A stretch of DNA of 64,000 bases from Variovorax sp. J22P240 (GTDB lineage Bacteria; Pseudomonadota; Gammaproteobacteria; Burkholderiales; Burkholderiaceae_C), in NCBI RefSeq assembly GCF_030316855.1, contig NZ_JASZYR010000005.1, forward strand, positions 248,001 through 312,000. Reading direction: 5' to 3'. Position numbers and translations under genes: made by a program. The notes under the pieces are model-generated. The model was not told the origin of the DNA. It did not search any database and worked only from the letters and a program-made list of their open reading frames with translations. The first letter of the stretch is position 1, and each line of letters opens with the position of its first letter. Positions 59,361 to 64,000 of the stretch are shown piece by piece.

Positions 59361-60649
59361 CCACGACGGCAGCCGCAACGCCGAACAAGACCGGCCGCTT
59401 CAGCGGCTGGTTCAGCCGCGCCAAGAGCGGCATCGACGCACTGCCCATGCATCTGCCGGTGCGCCTGGGCAACGCCGGCATGACGCAGACCAAGGCGGTG
59501 CCCGTCCGCGTGCTCGGCTTCGACCAAGCCCTGGTCTGGGTCACGCTCGCGCTCCTGGCATGGGGGCTGGTGATGGTGTATTCGGCATCCATCGCCCTGC
59601 CCGACAACCCGCGGTTCGCGCGCGCCGGTTACAGCCCCACCTTCTTCCTTACGCGGCACGCGGCTTCGCTCGCGATCGCCTTCGTGGCGGGCCTGCTGAC
59701 CTTCCAGGTGCCGATGAAGACCTGGGAGCGCGCGGCGCCGTGGCTCTTCGTGGTGTCGCTGCTGCTTCTGATGGCAGTGCTCATTCCGCACATTGGCATC
59801 AACGTCAATGGCGCGCGCCGCTGGCTGCCGCTCGGCTTCATGCGCTTCCAGCCCTCGGAGCTGGCCAAGCTCGCAATGATCTTCTATGCCGCCAGCTACA
59901 TGGTGCGCAAGATGGAGATCAAGGAGCGCTTCTTCCGCGCCGTGCTGCCGATGGGCGTTGCGGTCGTGGTGGTCGGCATGCTGGTGATGGCCGAGCCCGA
60001 CATGGGCGCCTTCATGGTGATCGCGGTCATCGCGATGGGCATCCTCTTCCTGGGCGGCGTCAACGCCCGCATGTTCTTCGTGATCGCCACGCTGGTGGTC
60101 ATCGCCTTCGGCACCATCGTGGCGACGAGCCCGTGGCGCCGCGAACGGATCTTCGCGTACCTCGACCCTTGGAGCGAGGAGCACGCGCTCGGCAAGGGCT
60201 ATCAGCTGTCGCATTCGCTGATCGCGATCGGGCGCGGCGAAGTCTTCGGCGTCGGCCTCGGCGGCAGCGTCGAAAAGCTCCACTGGCTGCCCGAAGCGCA
60301 CACCGACTTCCTGCTCGCCGTGATCGGCGAGGAATTCGGCTTGGTCGGCGTGCTGCTCGCGATCGGCCTGTTTCTCTGGCTCACGCGGCGGGTCATGCAC
60401 ATCGGCCGCCAGGCCATCGCGCTCGACCGTGTGTTCTCCGGCCTGGTGGCGCAGGGTGTCGGCATCTGGATCGGCTTCCAGACCTTCATCAACATGGGCG
60501 TGAACCTCGGCGCGCTGCCGACCAAGGGCTTGACCTTGCCACTGATGAGCTTCGGCGGCTCGGCCATCCTGATGAACGTGGTGGCGCTGGCCGTCGTGCT
60601 GCGCATCGACTACGAAAACCGTGTGCTGATGCGTGGGGGCAGGGTATGA
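59357..60649 (+). CDS. ftsW: Septal peptidoglycan glycosyltransferase FtsW
   Basis: 430-residue SEDS-family membrane protein polymerising septal glycan together with FtsI. The hallmark [34 protein letters not shown] and the C-terminal [20 protein letters not shown] are present, and about ten membrane segments follow a 55-residue polar N-terminus. The start at 59357 overlaps murD (ATGA); the stop overlaps murG. Confidence 0.95.
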   Translation: MTTTAAATPNKTGRFSGWFSRAKSGIDALPMHLPVRLGNAGMTQTKAVPVRVLGFDQALVWVTLALLAWGLVMVYSASIALPDNPRFARAGYSPTFFLTRHAASLAIAFVAGLLTFQVPMKTWERAAPWLFVVSLLLLMAVLIPHIGINVNGARRWLPLGFMRFQPSELAKLAMIFYAASYMVRKMEIKERFFRAVLPMGVAVVVVGMLVMAEPDMGAFMVIAVIAMGILFLGGVNARMFFVIATLVVIAFGTIVATSPWRRERIFAYLDPWSEEHALGKGYQLSHSLIAIGRGEVFGVGLGGSVEKLHWLPEAHTDFLLAVIGEEFGLVGVLLAIGLFLWLTRRVMHIGRQAIALDRVFSGLVAQGVGIWIGFQTFINMGVNLGALPTKGLTLPLMSFGGSAILMNVVALAVVLRIDYENRVLMRGGRV

Positions 60650-61707
60650 CGCGGACCGCGCTCGTCATGGCCGGCGGCACCGGAGGGCACATCTTCCCGG
60701 GTCTCGCCGTGGCCGAGGCTCTGCGCGAGCGCGGCTGGCGCGTGCATTGGCTGGGTGCGCCCGGCAGCATGGAACATCAACTCGTGCCGCCGCGCGGCTT
60801 CGCCTTCGAGCCGGTGCAGTTCGGCGGCGTGCGGGGCAAGGGGCCGATCACGCTGGCGCTGCTGCCCATGCGCCTGCTGCGCGCCTTCTGGCAGAGCATC
60901 GGCGTCGTGCGCCGCGTGCGGCCGGACGTGGTGGTCGGCCTGGGCGGCTACATCACCTTTCCGGGCGGCATGATGAGCGTGCTGCTCGGCAAGCCGCTGG
61001 TGCTGCACGAGCAGAACTCGGTGGCCGGGCTTGCCAACAAGGTGCTCGCGAGCGTGGCCGACCGGGTCTTCACCGCGTTCCCCAATGTGCTCAAGAAAGC
61101 GCAATGGGTCGGCAATCCGCTGCGCGCAGCGTTCACTTCGCAGCCCGACCCGGCGACGCGTTTTGCGAACCGCACGGGTCCGCTGCAATTGCTCGTGGTC
61201 GGCGGTAGTCTCGGTGCGAAGGCGCTCAATGCCGTGGTGCCGAAGGCGCTGGCCCTGATCGCGCCGGCACAACGCCCCCGTGTCACGCACCAGAGCGGCG
61301 CCAAGCAGATCGACGAACTCCGGGCCAACTATGCGGCCGCGGGCGTCGAAGGCGAATTGACGCCCTTCATCGAGGATACCGCTCGCGCTTACGCCGATGC
61401 CGACCTGATCGTCGCGCGCGCCGGCGCAAGCACCGTCACCGAAATCGCGGCCGTCGGCGCAGCAGCGCTGTTCGTGCCTTTCCCATCCGCTGTGGACGAT
61501 CACCAGACCACCAACGCCCGCTTTCTTGTCGACGCGGGCGGCGGCTGGCTCGTTCAACAAACCGAACTCACACCTCAATTGCTGGCCGATTTGCTAAAGA
61601 AGACCGGGCGCGAAGCGCTCATTGAACGCGCCGTGAAGGCCAAGACGATGCAGAAAACCCAAGCGGTCGACATCGTCGTCCGCGCCTGCGAGGAGCTTGC
61701 CAAATGA
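60646..61707 (+). CDS. murG: Lipid II synthase MurG
   Basis: 353-residue peripheral membrane glycosyltransferase converting lipid I to lipid II with UDP-GlcNAc. The N-terminal [57 protein letters not shown] and the UDP-GlcNAc-binding [15 protein letters not shown] motifs are all present. The start at 60646 overlaps ftsW, and the stop overlaps murC (ATGA). Confidence 0.95.
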   Translation: MTRTALVMAGGTGGHIFPGLAVAEALRERGWRVHWLGAPGSMEHQLVPPRGFAFEPVQFGGVRGKGPITLALLPMRLLRAFWQSIGVVRRVRPDVVVGLGGYITFPGGMMSVLLGKPLVLHEQNSVAGLANKVLASVADRVFTAFPNVLKKAQWVGNPLRAAFTSQPDPATRFANRTGPLQLLVVGGSLGAKALNAVVPKALALIAPAQRPRVTHQSGAKQIDELRANYAAAGVEGELTPFIEDTARAYADADLIVARAGASTVTEIAAVGAAALFVPFPSAVDDHQTTNARFLVDAGGGWLVQQTELTPQLLADLLKKTGREALIERAVKAKTMQKTQAVDIVVRACEELAK

Positions 61708-63152
61708 AGCACGCGATTCGTCACATCCATTTCGTCGGCGTCGGAGGATCGGGCATGAGCGGCATCGCCGAAGTGCTGCTCAACCTTGGCTACAAGATCT
61801 CGGGCTCGGACCTTTCCGACAGCGCGACGCTGCGGCGCCTCGCCGGCCTCGGCATCACGACCTGCGTAGGCCATGACGCGACAAACATCGCCGGCGCGGA
61901 CGCGGTCGTCACCTCGACCGCCGTGCAGGCCGACAACCCTGAAGTGGTTGCCGCGCGCGAGAAGCGCATCCCCGTGGTGCCGCGTGCGTTGATGCTGGCC
62001 GAGCTGATGCGGCTGAAGCAGGGCATCGCCATTGCCGGCACTCACGGCAAGACCACGACGACGAGCCTGGTCGCGAGCGTGCTCGCGGCCGCCGGGCTCG
62101 ATCCGACCTTCGTGATCGGCGGCCGGCTCAACAGCGCGGGCGCCAATGCGCAACTCGGCAGCGGCGACTACATCGTGGTCGAGGCCGACGAGTCGGACGC
62201 ATCGTTCCTGAACCTGCTGCCCGTGATGGCGGTGGTCACGAACATCGACGCCGACCACATGGAGACCTACGGGCACGATTTCGCGAAACTCAAGAAGGCC
62301 TTCGTCGACTTCCTGCATCGCATGCCCTTCTACGGCGTCGCGATCCTGTGCACCGACGATCCTGCCGTGCGCGAGATCGTCACGGAAGTGTCGTGCCCGG
62401 TGACGAGCTACGGCTTCGGCGAGGACGCCCAGGTGCGCGCGGTCAATGTGCGCGCAGTGGGTTCGCAGATGCACTTCACCGCGCAGCGCCGCAACGGCGT
62501 GACGTTGCCGGACCTGGACATCGTGCTGAACCTGCCCGGCGAGCACAACGTGCGCAATGCGCTGTCGGTGATCGCGGTGGCGGTCGAGCTCGGTGTGCCC
62601 GATGAGGCGGTGCAGCACGGCCTCGCCGACTTCAAGGGCGTGGGCCGGCGCTTCCAGCGCTATGGCGAAGTCCCGTCGCACGACGCGGGCAGCTTCACGC
62701 TGATCGACGACTATGGCCACCATCCAGTCGAGATGGCGGCGACGATCGCCGCCGCGCGCGGTGCCTTCCCGGGCCGGCGCCTGATGCTGGCCTTCCAGCC
62801 GCACCGCTTCACGCGCACGCGGGACTGCTTCGAGGACTTCGTGAAGGTCATCGGGCAGGCCGATGCGGTGCTGCTGGGCGAGGTCTACGCGGCCGGCGAA
62901 GCGCCGATCGTGGCGGCGGACGGCCGCTCGCTGGCGCGCGCCCTGCGCGTGGCGGGCAAGGTCGAGCCCGTGTTCGTCGACGAAATCGCCGCGATGCCTC
63001 AGGCGATCCTGGACAACGCGCGCGAGGGTGACGTCGTGATCTGCATGGGCGCGGGTTCGATCGGCGCCGTGCCCGCGAAAGTGGTTGAACTGGGTGGCGC
63101 CACGGTGCCTCCGAAATCAGAGCGCCCGACGGGCGAAGGGAGGGCGCTGTGA
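61704..63152 (+). CDS. murC: UDP-MurNAc:L-alanine ligase MurC
   Basis: 482-residue first Mur ligase. The dinucleotide-like [20 protein letters not shown] motif [28 protein letters not shown] and [16 protein letters not shown] are characteristic. The length is normal, with a short C-terminal tail ([14 protein letters not shown]). It overlaps murG and the ddl gene by 4 bases each. Confidence 0.95.
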   Translation: MKHAIRHIHFVGVGGSGMSGIAEVLLNLGYKISGSDLSDSATLRRLAGLGITTCVGHDATNIAGADAVVTSTAVQADNPEVVAAREKRIPVVPRALMLAELMRLKQGIAIAGTHGKTTTTSLVASVLAAAGLDPTFVIGGRLNSAGANAQLGSGDYIVVEADESDASFLNLLPVMAVVTNIDADHMETYGHDFAKLKKAFVDFLHRMPFYGVAILCTDDPAVREIVTEVSCPVTSYGFGEDAQVRAVNVRAVGSQMHFTAQRRNGVTLPDLDIVLNLPGEHNVRNALSVIAVAVELGVPDEAVQHGLADFKGVGRRFQRYGEVPSHDAGSFTLIDDYGHHPVEMAATIAAARGAFPGRRLMLAFQPHRFTRTRDCFEDFVKVIGQADAVLLGEVYAAGEAPIVAADGRSLARALRVAGKVEPVFVDEIAAMPQAILDNAREGDVVICMGAGSIGAVPAKVVELGGATVPPKSERPTGEGRAL

Positions 63153-64000
63153 GCCTTGTGGATCCCAAGGGCTTCGGCAAGGTCGCCGTCCTTTTTGGCG
63201 GCAGTTCGGCCGAACGCGAGATCTCCATCATGTCCGGCACGGGCGTGCTCGAGGCGTTGCGATCGCGCGGCGTCGACGCGCATGCCTTCGACCCGGCAGA
63301 GCGTGAGCTGAGCGAACTCAAGCGCGAGGGCTTCGCGCGCTGCTTCGTCGTGCTGCACGGCCGCCATGGCGAAGATGGCACGGTGCAGGGCGCGCTCGAA
63401 CTGCTCGGCATTCCGTACACCGGATCCGGCGTGATGGCGTCGAGCGTGGCGATGGACAAGGTCATGACCAAGCGCATCTGGCACGCCGACGGCTTGCCGA
63501 CCCCGCGCTATGTGCGGCTGGCCTTCGACCAGCAAAGCCGCGAGCAGATCAACGCCGTCCCCGACGTGCTGGGCCTGCCGCTGATCGTGAAGCCGCCGCG
63601 CGAGGGCTCATCCATTGGCGTGACGAAGGTGGTCGGGTACTCGCAGATGCAGGACGCCGTCTCGCTCGCGATCCGCTACGACGCCGATGTGCTCTGCGAG
63701 GAATTCATCGAGGGCGAGGAAGTCACCTGTGCCGTGCTGGGCAGCGGCCTGGACGCCGTCGCGCTGCCGGTGGTGCGCATCGCCGCACCCGAAGGCGCCT
63801 ATGACTACCAGAACAAGTACTTCACCGACGACGTGAAGTACCACTGCCCGAGCGGCCTGCCGGCCGACGAGGAGCATGAGATCAGGCGCATCACGCTGGC
63901 GGCCTACCACCAGCTCGGTTGCCGCGGCTGGGGGCGCGCCGATCTGATGATCCGCGCCAGCGACCGCAAGCCTTTCCTGCTGGAGATGAACACATCGCCG
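63149..64000 (+). CDS. ddlB: D-alanine:D-alanine ligase (3' end outside window)
   Basis: 284 codons of a D-Ala-D-Ala ligase are visible; the gene runs off the window near its end. The N-terminal [50 protein letters not shown], the ATP-grasp region [13 protein letters not shown] and [14 protein letters not shown] are present, with the C-terminal metal-binding LLEMNTSP at the edge. The start is GTG at 63149, overlapping the murC stop (GTGA). The D-Ala-D-Ala product is the MurF substrate. ftsQ, ftsA and ftsZ are expected beyond the window. Confidence 0.94.
   Translation, partial: MSLVDPKGFGKVAVLFGGSSAEREISIMSGTGVLEALRSRGVDAHAFDPAERELSELKREGFARCFVVLHGRHGEDGTVQGALELLGIPYTGSGVMASSVAMDKVMTKRIWHADGLPTPRYVRLAFDQQSREQINAVPDVLGLPLIVKPPREGSSIGVTKVVGYSQMQDAVSLAIRYDADVLCEEFIEGEEVTCAVLGSGLDAVALPVVRIAAPEGAYDYQNKYFTDDVKYHCPSGLPADEEHEIRRITLAAYHQLGCRGWGRADLMIRASDRKPFLLEMNTSP

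Noticed and set aside
1-64000. CRISPR array, rRNA or tRNA genes, IS elements, prophage
   Set aside because: No regularly spaced short direct repeats with unique spacers, no cloverleaf or rRNA signatures, and no transposase or phage structural genes were recognised. The interspersed repeats are single, dispersed and structured, not an array.

Overview
The window is a GC-rich (roughly two-thirds G+C), densely coded chromosomal segment of a betaproteobacterium of the order Burkholderiales. A Comamonadaceae member such as Variovorax or a relative is most likely. I infer this from gene content and synteny (liv-type ABC operons carrying an acyl-CoA ligase, Tct and TRAP carriers, dapF-DUF484-xerC, a DksA lacking most finger cysteines, the mra/dcw cluster) and from protein-level resemblance; no rRNA or tRNA gene is present to confirm it. 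No prophage, IS transposase or CRISPR array was seen, and no gene-free stretch exceeds about 260 bases.

Layout. 0.1-5.9 kb: liv-type ABC transporter operon (livM, livG, livF) with an embedded acyl-CoA ligase and a periplasmic binding protein. 6.0-8.0 kb: tctBA, a tricarboxylate transporter without its binding protein. 8.2-10.3 kb: a glycine-rich RRM protein, a DUF3820 protein and an RhlE-type RNA helicase. 10.3-13.6 kb: acyl-CoA dehydrogenase, a frameshifted NAD-dependent epimerase-like gene and a divergent LysR regulator. 13.6-17.9 kb: a LysR-nodI-nodJ-propeller lipoprotein string. 18.0-21.6 kb: GST plus flavin reductase-like protein, then a cytochrome P450 divergent from an ArsR-like regulator. 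21.7-28.5 kb: AMP nucleosidase, glutathione reductase-like enzyme, a FecR/DUF6600 protein with a long Gln/Ala repeat tail, and a PHB-depolymerase-like esterase with a ribbon-helix-helix regulator. 28.6-32.3 kb: TRAP transporter dctPQM. 32.5-38 kb: rhodanese, BON-LysM protein, coaX, two metallohydrolases and argE. 38-43.8 kb: DUF445, dapF, DUF484, ydcF, xerC, rlmI. 43.9-49.8 kb: a COG0523 GTPase, dksA, a STAS-like protein and hslVU. 50.0 kb to the end: the division and cell-wall cluster mraZ-rsmH-ftsL-ftsI-murE-murF-mraY-murD-ftsW-murG-murC-ddl, running off the window inside ddl.

The most unusual signal is a family of roughly 95-bp interspersed repeats (six copies plus fragments) lying between genes. 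Their stems differ in sequence from copy to copy but keep complementarity, so the folded structure appears to be under selection. Other notable signals are a four-half-site operator in front of the ribbon-helix-helix gene, five AGTG boxes at exact 10-bp spacing over the mraZ promoter, and three genes whose Shine-Dalgarno sequence lies inside a hairpin arm (tctB, the RRM gene, copG). There is also an intra-operon terminator between dctP and dctQ.

The genes largely describe a metabolically versatile soil or plant-associated heterotroph with many organic-acid and amino-acid uptake systems, followed by core information-processing, proteolysis and peptidoglycan functions.
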